From NCBI GenBank assembly GCA_022827405.1, contig JAJDTA010000017.1, forward strand, positions 1 to 35,082: a stretch of DNA of 35,082 nucleotides. Reading direction: 5' to 3'. A program made the position numbers and the translations under genes. Below the pieces are notes generated by a model. It did not search any database. It saw only the letters and a list, made by a program, of their open reading frames with translations, and was not told where the DNA came from. The stretch is from Acidimicrobiia bacterium. GTDB taxonomy: Bacteria > Actinomycetota > Acidimicrobiia > Acidimicrobiales > Bin134. Shown in pieces: positions 22,951 through 31,047 of this stretch (position 1 is the stretch's first letter; each line of letters begins with the position of its first letter).

Positions 22951-24000
22951 TCACTTCGCTGTGGATGGTTCGGCTTCGAGCTGGCGTCCGATGACCCGTC
23001 GAGCTGCGAGCGCACCGGAATCGATCTTAAGGCTGACCTCGGTCACCACGTCGCTTTGCCCGAGCACCCGTTCCACGTGCGCTAGTGCTTCCACGTCCTG
23101 GAGAACCACCGTGCGCTGCATGTCGGCCATCGCCTCGTCGACCCCCTCGTCGTCAACCGAGAAGTTGCGACACAACGCCCAGAAGTCGAGGGTGGTCCCT
23201 GCCGTGGACGGAGTGATGGCGTACAAGATCTTCAGATGAGCGGCATCGGGGTCGCTGCCGTCGAGGGCCGGGGCGACTCCCGCCGGTGCGATCCGAGAGT
23301 GCAGGACGTACTGGCAAATCGGGCGGTATTCGATGTCCTGCCAGCGATCGATCGGCGACGTCATTCCCGTGGTCTCGGAGTAGAACTTGGGACACTCGAC
23401 CGCCGCCATGCGGCGGCTGACCCTGACGGTCCCGGTCGCGTCATCGACCTCGGTCTCGATCGGCGTCGCTGCGACTTCGCGGGTTCCGATGTAGCCGGCA
23501 TGGAGGAAGGTCTCGTGCGACAGATCGAGCAAGTTGTCGACCAACAGCCCGTAGCGAGCGGCGATCGGTTCCATACCGTGGAGTACTGCCCAGCCAGGCT
23601 CGCTGAGCCATGGAAGGACCGGCGGCGCTGCCACTCCTGGGTGCGTGGGATCCCCGATCCACACCCAGATCCACGGCCCGGTCTGACAAAGGGGGTACGA
23701 GGCAACTGAGGCGCTCGAGGGAATTCTCGACTGGTTCGGGGCCCAGACGCACGTGCCGGACGACGAGAACGTCAGTCCGTGGTAGCCGCATTGCAGCTGC
23801 CCATCGACGACCTGGCCGAGTGACAGGGGGTAATTCCGATGAGGGCATCGGTCGACGAGCGCCGCCAGGGTTCCCTCGGCGTCCCGGAACAAAACGATGT
23901 TCTCGCCGCACACGGTGCGTGCCAGCGGGCCGTCACCGAGCTCGTCGACGGAGGCGATGACGAACCACTGGTTGGTCGGGAGCTCGGTGGGCATGGTCAT
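22951..24000 (-). CDS. Rieske non-heme iron oxygenase, vanillate O-demethylase-like
   Basis: A 349-residue terminal oxygenase. The Rieske [2Fe-2S] ligands are present in DRCPHRNYPLSLG and LQCGYHGLTF (Cys 52, His 54, Cys 71, His 74). The catalytic iron site is in NLLDLSHETFLHAG (His 162 and 167). Spacing and the LDLSHETFLH motif match the vanillate monooxygenase (VanA)/dicamba monooxygenase group, which removes O-methyl groups from aromatics using electrons from a separate reductase. The ATG at 24000 is preceded by GAGGACAACG; an extension upstream adds a few non-conserved residues. No reductase gene is adjacent. It lies in the repeat-bounded cassette, next to a truncated frame of unknown origin. 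Confidence 0.92.
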   Translation of the reverse strand: MTMPTELPTNQWFVIASVDELGDGPLARTVCGENIVLFRDAEGTLAALVDRCPHRNYPLSLGQVVDGQLQCGYHGLTFSSSGTCVWAPNQSRIPSSASVASYPLCQTGPWIWVWIGDPTHPGVAAPPVLPWLSEPGWAVLHGMEPIAARYGLLVDNLLDLSHETFLHAGYIGTREVAATPIETEVDDATGTVRVSRRMAAVECPKFYSETTGMTSPIDRWQDIEYRPICQYVLHSRIAPAGVAPALDGSDPDAAHLKILYAITPSTAGTTLDFWALCRNFSVDDEGVDEAMADMQRTVVLQDVEALAHVERVLGQSDVVTEVSLKIDSGALAARRVIGRQLEAEPSTAK

Positions 24001-24040
24001 CGTTGTCCTCGATTCGCGAAACATCGGTCGTTCGAAGTGA

Positions 24041-24163
24041 TCACAGGGCGGCGAGGAATGATTCGAGTGCTGTCATGTACCGCTCGTGGCCGCCGAGTGC
24101 GTCGTGGATGCCGTGCGCCTGGCCGGTAGCGGTCACCACTAGGGCCGGTTCAACTGCTGCCAT
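24041..24163 (-). pseudogene. hybrid frame: monooxygenase start joined to foreign tail
   Basis: The minus strand from ATG 24163 encodes MAAVEPALVV, the first 10 residues of the FAD monooxygenase, then switches at 24134 to TATGQAHGIHDALGG and HERYMTALESFLAAL before a stop. The tail could be the end of a gene that once preceded the Rieske oxygenase gene (its GxxHG...FL shape is reminiscent of an alpha/beta hydrolase end, weak evidence). The fused frame is unlikely to make a functional protein. Confidence 0.7.
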
Positions 24164-24333
24164 TCGACTTTCCCCTGCAAATGCGGAAACTGACTTGTCT
24201 TTGCTTGGCGAACAGTACTCAAGTGGCATACATCAGCGAAGGTGAAACTGATAATATGTGCCATTGGTTTGAGCTATAGGGGAGGATTTCGGTGAGAACC
24301 GACGAAGGCAATGAGCCGGCCACCGATCTCAAC
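24134..24333. repeat. right copy of the 200-bp direct repeat
   Basis: This copy matches 19748-19947 with six substitutions. Here the LysR side is intact and continues into the functional regulator, while the monooxygenase side is cut after 10 codons. The two copies are therefore complementary: each is whole toward a different gene. Confidence 0.95.
24232..24252. promoter_or_regulatory. LysR-type operator, right copy
   Basis: The inverted arms ATCAG (24232-24236) and CTGAT (24248-24252) with an 11-base spacer are identical to those in the left repeat. Here the site lies 40 bases before the LysR GTG and probably mediates autoregulation. All substitutions between the two repeats fall outside the arms and spacer. 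Confidence 0.65.
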
Positions 24334-25266
24334 GTCCTTGACCTCAATCTTCTCATCGCTTTGGACGCTCTGTTGCGTGAGCAGAGCGTGACCCGGGCCG
24401 CCGGCCGACTTCTGCGCAGCCAGCCGGCTTTGTCCGGCTCACTTCAGCGGCTGCGCCGCCAGTTCGATGACGAGCTGCTTGTCCGGGTGGGAAATCGATA
24501 CGAGTTAACCCCGTTGGCCGCTCAGCTCAAGACTCGCGTCGCGGTCCTGCTCGCCGACGTCGGACGTCTTTACGAGACGCGTTCAACTTTTGACAGTGCC
24601 CGATCTACCCGGGAGTTCACAATTGCGGTGTCCGACTACGGACAGCTCTTGCTGGGCCGTGCAATCGCGGCTGAGCTGGAGTCAGCAGCCCCTCACGCTC
24701 GTCTCCGGTTCCGACCTTTGAACGACGAATTGATTGCCACCGCCGCAACGGCGGTGAGGAATGTGGATGGCTTTGTTCTTCCTGTGGGCCTCATCGAGGG
24801 CATTCCACACTTCAAGGCCTATGAGGATCGTTGGGTTCTTTTGGTAGACATCGACAACCCAAAGGTCGGAGAACAGGTCACACTTGACGAACTAAGCGAA
24901 TTGGAATGGGTAACGGCCTTTCACCGCGAGGACTCGCCGGTACCTCCAGTTCGCCAACTTCAATTGCTTGGTGTGGACATGAGGGTCAGAGTCGTAGTGG
25001 AGGGGTTCGTGCCCTTGCCGTTGTACGTTCAGGGAACCGATTCCATTGCCGTAATCCAAGAGGGCTTGGCCCGACAGATCGCCCCGGCTGAGCGGTTCCG
25101 ATTCCTCGAGTGTCCATTCGATGTCGTTCCACTCGCTGAGTCATTCTGGTGGCACCCGTCACTTCAGAACGATCCCGGTCACGCGTGGTTCCGAGAATTG
25201 ATAGGTCAGGCTGGCCAACGCATAGAGAAAAAACTGCTCGAAATCAACTCCTCTTCCAATAACTAG
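24292..25266 (+). CDS. LysR-family transcriptional regulator
   Basis: A 324-residue regulator. The winged helix-turn-helix is at about 15-75: LDLNLLIALDALLREQSVT, AAGRLLRSQPALSGSLQRLR and ELLVRVGNRYELTP, the standard LysR pattern. The rest forms the effector-binding domain with REFTIAVSDYGQLLLG near 107 and LPLYVQGTDSIAVIQEGLA near 245, close to NodD/aromatic-responsive members by appearance. The start is GTG at 24292 with GGGGAGG seven bases upstream. It was probably once directly divergent from the FAD monooxygenase gene, now 4.4 kb away, and likely senses an aromatic inducer of that operon. Base composition looks less GC-rich than its neighbours. It may also influence the downstream transport operon. 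Confidence 0.93.
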   Translation: MRTDEGNEPATDLNVLDLNLLIALDALLREQSVTRAAGRLLRSQPALSGSLQRLRRQFDDELLVRVGNRYELTPLAAQLKTRVAVLLADVGRLYETRSTFDSARSTREFTIAVSDYGQLLLGRAIAAELESAAPHARLRFRPLNDELIATAATAVRNVDGFVLPVGLIEGIPHFKAYEDRWVLLVDIDNPKVGEQVTLDELSELEWVTAFHREDSPVPPVRQLQLLGVDMRVRVVVEGFVPLPLYVQGTDSIAVIQEGLARQIAPAERFRFLECPFDVVPLAESFWWHPSLQNDPGHAWFRELIGQAGQRIEKKLLEINSSSNN

Positions 25267-25280
25267 AGCCGATATCGAGT

Positions 25281-25304
25281 ATCAGCAGTTTCCGCTTTGC
25301 TGAT
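25281..25304. promoter_or_regulatory. inverted repeat between LysR and the transport operon
   Basis: ATCAGCA (25281-25287) and TGCTGAT (25298-25304) form perfect 7-bp arms with a 10-base spacer. It could be a weak terminator of the LysR gene, although no T-tract follows. Its outer arms ATCAG/CTGAT equal those of the LysR operators, with a wider spacing (14 instead of 11). The remaining 25305-25395 holds TTGACA at 25349 and a GC palindrome at 25357-25370, neither decisive. Confidence 0.45.
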
Positions 25305-25395
25305 GATGTAGACGTTGGTACGTTCCCCCGTGGGGCGATGTGCGTCCCTTGACACGCCCGCATGTGCGGGTGGACTCTGAGGGGGTCGATACACG

Positions 25396-27024
25396 ATGAA
25401 ACAATCCAGCCGACTTTTGAGGCTTCTGGCAGTCTTGCTCGCTCTCGTGCTGGTCACCGCTGCCTGTGGGGATAATGACGACGATGCCAGCCCCGGGGCA
25501 GGGGACTCAGTTGCCGATTCCGGCGATGCGGCCCCGTCCGGCGACGACAGCGGCGATTCCGGCGATGCGGCCCCGTCCAGCGGAGGTCTAACGCTCACGG
25601 TGGCCCTTGAATCCGATTACTCGCCGGCGACATACAACCCTCAGGCCTACGCACTGTCCCAATTCCCGTTCCACAGTCTGCTGTACGACTCACTCTTTGT
25701 TACGACTAGCGACGGCGAGATCGTGCCGAACATCGTCACCGAATTCGCGACCAACGAGGAGGCGACGCAGCTGACGTTTTCGCTTCGCGAAGACTTAGTC
25801 TTCGATGACGGCAGTCCTCTTGACGCAGAGCTGGTGAAGGCCAATTTGGATCGACGGCTTGAGGAAGATCTGCGGTCGTATAGCCTCTTCGGAGAGGGCC
25901 AGGAAGGCGAGATCGCCGATGTCGTCGTCAACGGGCCGTACGAAGTCACGATTCACTGGGCGTTCGAGCAAGGAATTGCAAACGGCCACGAATTCCTCGC
26001 CGACAACGTCGGTGCGATCGTCGGACCCAACGGTGCGGCCGACAGCACCACCCTCGAGACAGCACCAGAAGGCTCTGGCCCGTACCGCCTCGACCTTGAC
26101 GCGAGCACCCGTGGAGCCACCTATGTCCTCCGCAAGTGGGCTGACCACTGGAATGCCGATGCCTACGCCTATGACACGATCATCTTCAACATCATCACCG
26201 ACGCGCAGGCCCGGGCAAACGCCGTCCTCTCCGGGGAGGCCGACCTGGCGATCAAGATCGAACCAAACCAGATCAACCAACTGGAGTCGGAAGGTGCCCT
26301 TGCCAAGATTGGGGGAACCGTCGCGGCTGTGAACGTGCTCGACAAGACTGGTGAGCGAGTGCCCGCCTTCGGATTTGTGGAGACCCGCCACGCTCTGTCG
26401 CTGGCGATCGATCGTCAGACCATCGTTGATGCACTGCGGCCTGGCGCCCGGCCGACTGTGCAGTACTTCCCCGAGCAGGCTGTCGGATTCGACCCGACGT
26501 TGAATGAGCGGTACGCCTACGACCCCGACCGAGCCCGCGAGCTGTTGGCATCGGTCGGTCTCGAGGACGGCTTCGAAGTCGACAAGGTGGTGCTCGGCGA
26601 GCCGACCGATGTTGAGCTCGCCATCCAGCGGATGTGGCAGGAAGAGTTGGGGGTCACCCTGAACTTCCCGGCCGTCACCAACACCGGCGAGCTCTTCGCT
26701 TCCGTCAATACGACTGCCATCATCATCAACGAGTGGGGTCTCGGCCTCCGGCCCGCCGGATTCGTCGCAGGTCCTGTGACCAGTGGCTTCATGAACACCC
26801 AGGGCGCCGAGAGTGAGGCAATCAGCTCAGTGCTGGGCCCGGCGCTGGGTGGCAACCCAGAAGCCCTGGTAGCGCTGAACAACGCACTGGTCGACGAGGG
26901 CTGGTGGATTGGCCTCTACGAGACCTTCACATACGCTGGCTACAATCCCGACTCCATCCAGGGAGTGCCGTTCGGGGGCATCTCGGGCATCGTCGTCATG
27001 GCTGATGTCGAACCGGTGGGCTGA
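25396..27024 (+). CDS. ABC transporter substrate-binding lipoprotein (peptide/oligosaccharide family)
   Basis: A 542-residue extracytoplasmic binding protein of the SBP_bac_5 (DppA/OppA) family. The signal peptide (KQSSRLLRLL then hydrophobic LAVLLALVLV) ends in the lipobox VTAAC with Cys 24, so it is membrane-anchored by lipid. A low-complexity Asp/Ser/Gly linker (about 26-65) contains a 13-residue repeat. The binding fold then starts at LTVALESDYSPATYNP and includes SLLYDSLF, LREDLVFDDGSPLDAE, GSGPYRL and RHALSLAIDRQTIV, family hallmarks. It is the first gene of a five-gene operon. The GH1 enzyme at the operon end suggests that a glycoside or oligosaccharide, rather than a peptide, may be the ligand. 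A hairpin follows the gene. Confidence 0.92.
   Translation: MKQSSRLLRLLAVLLALVLVTAACGDNDDDASPGAGDSVADSGDAAPSGDDSGDSGDAAPSSGGLTLTVALESDYSPATYNPQAYALSQFPFHSLLYDSLFVTTSDGEIVPNIVTEFATNEEATQLTFSLREDLVFDDGSPLDAELVKANLDRRLEEDLRSYSLFGEGQEGEIADVVVNGPYEVTIHWAFEQGIANGHEFLADNVGAIVGPNGAADSTTLETAPEGSGPYRLDLDASTRGATYVLRKWADHWNADAYAYDTIIFNIITDAQARANAVLSGEADLAIKIEPNQINQLESEGALAKIGGTVAAVNVLDKTGERVPAFGFVETRHALSLAIDRQTIVDALRPGARPTVQYFPEQAVGFDPTLNERYAYDPDRARELLASVGLEDGFEVDKVVLGEPTDVELAIQRMWQEELGVTLNFPAVTNTGELFASVNTTAIIINEWGLGLRPAGFVAGPVTSGFMNTQGAESEAISSVLGPALGGNPEALVALNNALVDEGWWIGLYETFTYAGYNPDSIQGVPFGGISGIVVMADVEPVG
25515..25578 (+). repeat. in-frame 39-bp-period repeat in the lipoprotein linker
   Basis: A 25-base segment (starting CGATTCCGGCGATGCGG) occurs at 25515-25539 and identically at 25554-25578. 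It encodes the repeated DSGDAAPS in the flexible linker behind the lipid anchor. The period of 39 bases keeps the frame, so copy number changes would only alter linker length. Confidence 0.85.
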
Positions 27025-27043
27025 TGCCTAAATTGAGCTGACG

Positions 27044-27081
27044 AGGAGGGGTTCGCCGGCAGAGGTCGGCGAGCCCCTCTT
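27044..27081 (+). terminator. strong hairpin between binding-protein and permease genes
   Basis: A stem of about 15 pairs (27044-27058 with 27067-27081, including AGGGGTTCGCCG opposite CGGCGAGCCCCT with one G-U pair) closes an 8-base loop. It lies 20 bases behind the lipoprotein stop. No T-tract follows. It could be a partial terminator or an mRNA-stabilising element that keeps binding-protein levels above those of the permeases. Confidence 0.65.
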
Positions 27082-27130
27082 GCTCCATCCAGGCCGTTGG
27101 CCTGCTCAGAATATTGGGGGATCCGGAACC

Positions 27131-28072
27131 ATGCCGTTGTACATAGCAAAACGGCTTGCTATCGGCGTCGGAACCATCTGGGCAGCCTTCACGCTTACAT
27201 TCCTCCTCGTTCACAGTACCGACAACAGCCCCGGTGCCGTTCGACTCGGGATGGGGGCCACCCCCGAAGAGGTCGAGGTCGAAAACGAGCGCCTTGGCTG
27301 GAATCGACCCCTCCTGACTCAATACGCAGACGACCTCGGAAAGATGGTGCGGCTCGATTTCGGTCAGTCCCTCATCAACCGCGGAGATGTCAGGGACCAG
27401 CTCTCAGATCGGCTGCCGGTCACAGCTTCGATCTCGGTTCTGGCCACATTGCTCGCGGGCATCGTTGGCACCGCACTTGGGGTAGTAGCCGCAGTACGCG
27501 GCCGCGGTACGGCCAAGGCTGTCAACGCGTTTTCTGGTTTCTCGCTCTCAATTCCCTCGTTCTGGCTTGGTGTGGTGCTCGTCTACTTCTTCGCGATTCG
27601 GCTCGACCTTCTGCCAGCAACGGGATACAGCCGGTTCAGCGAGGGCGTCGGGAGTTGGCTACAGAGCCTCGCCCTCCCGGTTATCACTCTCGCGATCGGC
27701 GGTGCTGCCGTGGTGGCCCGAATGGCCGCGTCCGGAATGCGAGAGGCCTTGGCACGCGAGTACATAACAACCCTGCGGGCTATTGGCACACCAGAGTGGA
27801 GAATTCGCTACATACATGCCCTGCGGGCGGCGAGTCTGCCCGTGGTCGGCGCGCTTGGCGTCCAGTTCATCGTGCTTTTCGGTGGGTCGGTCATCATCGA
27901 AAACCTCTTCGCCCTTCCGGGGATCGGTCAAGCTGCGTTGTTTGGGGCAACAGGCAACGACTTCCCCATCCTCATCGGCGTGGTGGTCATGTCCACGGCA
28001 GTGGTGGTGATTACTAACCTCGTCCTAGACCTTCTCACCGCCGTACTCGATCCGAAGATGCGGACCAGATGA
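27131..28072 (+). CDS. ABC transporter permease, DppB type
   Basis: A 313-residue integral membrane permease of the peptide/nickel family. MPLYIAKRLAIGVGTIWAAF begins the first membrane helix, followed by a periplasmic region (VENERLGWNRPLLTQYADDL and FGQSLINRG) typical of DppB. Further helices are visible at about 105-130, 140-160, 180-200, 235-260 and 280-300. The ATPase-contacting EAA loop is REALAREYITTLRAIGTPEWRIR near 205-227. The ATG at 27131 agrees with the family start; an upstream extension would cover the intergenic hairpin flank. Its stop overlaps the next start (ATGA). Together with the fused protein downstream it forms the membrane channel of the importer. Confidence 0.93.
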   Translation: MPLYIAKRLAIGVGTIWAAFTLTFLLVHSTDNSPGAVRLGMGATPEEVEVENERLGWNRPLLTQYADDLGKMVRLDFGQSLINRGDVRDQLSDRLPVTASISVLATLLAGIVGTALGVVAAVRGRGTAKAVNAFSGFSLSIPSFWLGVVLVYFFAIRLDLLPATGYSRFSEGVGSWLQSLALPVITLAIGGAAVVARMAASGMREALAREYITTLRAIGTPEWRIRYIHALRAASLPVVGALGVQFIVLFGGSVIIENLFALPGIGQAALFGATGNDFPILIGVVVMSTAVVVITNLVLDLLTAVLDPKMRTR

Positions 28073-30009
28073 GCAGCATTCGGCAAGCCAAACATCAGCG
28101 CATTCCGGCGTTCCTGCGATCGTGGGGAGGAGTGTTCGGGGCCGGATGGCTGATCTTTATGTTTCTCGCCTCGATCACTGCTCGTTGGTGGCGCCCTTAC
28201 GACGTCGCGGAGCAGGACCTGATCGCACGGCTGCAGGGGCCCTCAAGCGAGTATTGGCTCGGTACCGATGCTGTGGGCCGCGACCTGTTCAGCCGAGTCT
28301 TCACCGCCGGCGCCTTACCCCTTCAGGCGTCGGCGGTGATGGTTGTCGTCGCTTTCGGCATCGGTCTGCCGCTTATCCTCATCGCGGCGGAAAGAGGCGG
28401 ACGCGTCGAAGAGGCCATCGGTCGCTTCGCTGAGACAATCATGTCGCTGCCATCCACGGTGATCCTGTTGGCGGCAATCGGGGCTATCGGCAATCGCATC
28501 TATCCCGTCATGATGATCTTCGGCCTGTTGGTCTCGGCAGCGCTGTACCGGATACTGATCGGGGTTGCGAAGTCCAGCCGACAACATCTGTACATTGATG
28601 CTGCCCGAGTCGACGGCATGGGCTCCATTCGGGTCAACCTTGCCCATGTTCTGCCCAGCATGGCCCGCCCGATCGCCGTTCAGGCAGCCATTGTCTACGC
28701 GATCGGACTGCTGATCATCAATGGTCTGGCGTTTCTCGGGTTCGGGCCCGGAGAACCTCAGCCCAGCTGGGGATTCATGATCAAAGACGCCTCCGACAAC
28801 ATTTTCAACTCCCCGTGGATGATGGTTCCTCCCGGCGTCGCCCTCTCGCTCACGGTCATGGCGGCGAATGCGCTGGCCGATGCGCTGGCCGGACCCCTCG
28901 GCATCCCGGAGTACACCCCCCCTAAGCGTCGCCGAACTATCTCCGCTTCCCCAGCACAGCAGTCTGAGGGCACAGACAACCTCGCCCTCGCGGTCCGCGA
29001 TTTGTCGGTGGTTGTCGAGGGGGGACCGACCCTTGTAAACGGGATATCCTTCGATCTCCGACAAGGTGAAGTTATGGGCCTGGTCGGTGAGTCTGGCTGC
29101 GGCAAGACGATGACCGCCAGATCGCTCCTCGGCTTGCTTCCCGCGGGCGTGGAAGTGAGTAGCGGTTCCATCATCTGGCAGGGAAGGCAGATCGCCGGTC
29201 TGCCCGAACGGGATGCGATCAAGATCCGCGGGCGGGAGATCGCCATGATCTCCCAGGAACCCATGGTCGCGCTGGATCCGCTGTTCTCCGTAAAGTCGCA
29301 ACTCACCCGTCCGCTTCGGCGGTTTCGCGGCGTGGGGAGACGCGAGGCCCGGCGAATCGCCCTTGAGCTTCTCCGACAGGTCGGCATAGTCGATGCCGAA
29401 CGGGTGCTCAGGTGCTACCCGCATCAACTCTCGGGCGGCATGGCCCAGCGGGTCGCGATCGCGCTGGCGCTCACCGGCTCGCCGAAGCTCCTGATTGCCG
29501 ATGAGCCGACCACCGCCCTGGATGTGACTGTGCAGGCCGAGATTCTGAGCCTATTGCGGGCACTGGTTGCTGAAACGGGCATGTCAGTGTTGCTGGTCTC
29601 CCACGACCTCGGTGTGGTGGCCGATATCTGCGACCGGATCGCGGTTATGTACTCCGGACAAGTCGTAGAGGCCGGAACGGTGGCAGAAGTGCTCGAAGAC
29701 CCGTATCACCCCTACACGATGGCGCTGCTCGGCGCGAACCCACATGTCGCCGACGATGCCCCTGAGCCCGAGCGGCTGGCTGCGATCTCCGGCAGCGTGC
29801 CGCCTCCGGGCAATTGGCCGGAGGGGTGCCGCTTTGCGGACCGCTGCCAGTTCGCGGCAAGCGAATGCAGCGTCGCCTTCGAGCCCGAGCCCGCCCACGT
29901 AGACGGCATGTCGCTGTGCATTCGAACTGGAGAACTCCGACGAACTGGCGCGCAGTGGGCGCCTGAGCACCGCGGCGCCGAACTGGCTGTGGAATCAAAG
30001 GCCCCATGA
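28069..30009 (+). CDS. fused ABC permease (DppC type) and ATPase (DppD type)
   Basis: A 646-residue single frame combining two usually separate importer components. Residues 1-285 are a DppC-type permease: an N-terminal helix, HWLGTD-like YWLGTDAVGRDLFSRV near 62, membrane helices, and the EAA loop YIDAARVDGMGSIRVNLAHVLP near 178. A short linker (about 285-305, PPKRRRTISAS) leads to a DppD-type ATPase with Walker A GESGCGKT, Q-loop MISQEPMVALDP, signature LSGGMAQR, Walker B LLIADEPTTALD, the H-loop SHDLG and a C-terminal Cys-containing oligopeptide-transporter extension (GCRFADRCQFA). No frameshift or stop is visible at the junction. Both genes around it overlap by ATGA. Such permease-ATPase fusions occur in some actinobacteria and Rhizobiales. 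Confidence 0.93.
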   Translation: MSSIRQAKHQRIPAFLRSWGGVFGAGWLIFMFLASITARWWRPYDVAEQDLIARLQGPSSEYWLGTDAVGRDLFSRVFTAGALPLQASAVMVVVAFGIGLPLILIAAERGGRVEEAIGRFAETIMSLPSTVILLAAIGAIGNRIYPVMMIFGLLVSAALYRILIGVAKSSRQHLYIDAARVDGMGSIRVNLAHVLPSMARPIAVQAAIVYAIGLLIINGLAFLGFGPGEPQPSWGFMIKDASDNIFNSPWMMVPPGVALSLTVMAANALADALAGPLGIPEYTPPKRRRTISASPAQQSEGTDNLALAVRDLSVVVEGGPTLVNGISFDLRQGEVMGLVGESGCGKTMTARSLLGLLPAGVEVSSGSIIWQGRQIAGLPERDAIKIRGREIAMISQEPMVALDPLFSVKSQLTRPLRRFRGVGRREARRIALELLRQVGIVDAERVLRCYPHQLSGGMAQRVAIALALTGSPKLLIADEPTTALDVTVQAEILSLLRALVAETGMSVLLVSHDLGVVADICDRIAVMYSGQVVEAGTVAEVLEDPYHPYTMALLGANPHVADDAPEPERLAAISGSVPPPGNWPEGCRFADRCQFAASECSVAFEPEPAHVDGMSLCIRTGELRRTGAQWAPEHRGAELAVESKAP

Positions 30010-31022
30010 CCACGACCGTCCAGTCGAATCCTCCGGCAATTGAGGTACGCGACCTCGTCGTCCGTTATGGCGGGGGTCGACGAGCCATGAAGGCGCCTCC
30101 CGCGGTCGATGGTGTCTGCTTCGACGTAGCGCCCGGTGAGACACTCGGACTCGTCGGCGAGTCGGGGTCGGGCAAGTCCACGATCGGAAAGGCGCTCTTG
30201 GGTTTGCAGCCGCCCACCGCAGGCACCATATGGCTGCACGGCAAGGACGTCACTACGGCATCATTGAAGGAGCGCCGGACCCTCGCATCCGAATTGCGCG
30301 TCGTTTTTCAAGACCCGTATTCGTCGCTAAATCCGGCCCGGCGAATCGGGCAAACCCTTGCTGAGTCGCTGCGCCTGATCGGGATAAAAGGTGACGCCGC
30401 TCGCGCCCGCGCCATCACAACCCTCGAATCCGTCGGGCTGCCCAGTGACAGCATTGACCGCTTCCCTTCGCAGTTCTCAGGTGGTCAGCGCCAGCGGATC
30501 GCCATCGCCCGCGCACTCGTTCGCGACCCCAACGTGCTCGTCCTCGACGAACCTGTGAGCGCCCTCGATCTATCCACCCAGGCTCAAGTACTCAACCTGC
30601 TCGCCGATCTCCGCGACGAGCACAAGCTGGCGTACCTGTTCATTGCTCACGATCTCGGCGTCGTCCGCTTCCTCGCCCATCGAGTTGTGGTGCTGTACCG
30701 CGGCCAAGTCATGGAGTCCGGCCCGGTCGAGGATGTGACAAGCCGCCCCCGCCATCCGTACAGCGTGGCGCTGACCGCTGCGGCGCCGGTTCCTCGTCCG
30801 GCCGAGCAGATCGATCGTCGCGCCCACCGTGAGGCTCTCAGCGTAGGCTCGGCCAGCACCGCGCCCCCCGACCCCAAAGGTTGCCCGTTCGCCTCTCGCT
30901 GCCCGTTGGCCGATGGGCAGTGCCATGCCGAGCGGCCGATGCTCCGACTGATCGGCGGTCAACGCGTCGCCTGTCACCACGCCGAACAAGTCGGTGTGAC
31001 CTGGCCCACACCCCCAAACTGA
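30006..31022 (+). CDS. ABC transporter ATPase, DppF type
   Basis: A 338-residue nucleotide-binding subunit, the second ATPase of the importer. Walker A GESGSGKST is near 55, the Q-loop is VVFQDPYSSLNPARR, the signature is FSGGQRQR near 160, Walker B VLVLDEPVSALD near 180 and the H-loop AHDLGVV. The C-terminal oligopeptide-transporter domain has PDPKGCPFASRCPLADGQC, whose cysteines in homologues can hold an iron-sulfur cluster. It overlaps the fused permease-ATPase by ATGA, so it pairs with the DppD half of that protein. An insertion (GGGRRAMKAPPAV) between the first strand and the A-loop is mildly unusual. The GH1 gene follows 25 bases downstream. Confidence 0.94.
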   Translation: MTTTVQSNPPAIEVRDLVVRYGGGRRAMKAPPAVDGVCFDVAPGETLGLVGESGSGKSTIGKALLGLQPPTAGTIWLHGKDVTTASLKERRTLASELRVVFQDPYSSLNPARRIGQTLAESLRLIGIKGDAARARAITTLESVGLPSDSIDRFPSQFSGGQRQRIAIARALVRDPNVLVLDEPVSALDLSTQAQVLNLLADLRDEHKLAYLFIAHDLGVVRFLAHRVVVLYRGQVMESGPVEDVTSRPRHPYSVALTAAAPVPRPAEQIDRRAHREALSVGSASTAPPDPKGCPFASRCPLADGQCHAERPMLRLIGGQRVACHHAEQVGVTWPTPPN

Positions 31023-31047
31023 TCGGGCAGCTCGCCTAGGAGGAACC

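Noticed and set aside
22892-23239. Plus-strand frame beginning MNAVFENIGATDAK as a gene
   Set aside because: Only the first 16 or so codons resemble a protein (cupin fragment); the remainder is antisense to the Rieske oxygenase gene.
25340-25395. TTGACA at 25349 and the palindrome CCCGCATGTGCGGG as promoter and operator of the transport operon
   Set aside because: No convincing -10 element follows at the proper distance, and a palindrome of this size in GC-rich DNA is weak evidence by itself.
25515-25578. Repeat in the lipoprotein linker as a CRISPR-like or mobile element
   Set aside because: There are only two in-frame copies within a low-complexity protein linker, which is ordinary for such regions.
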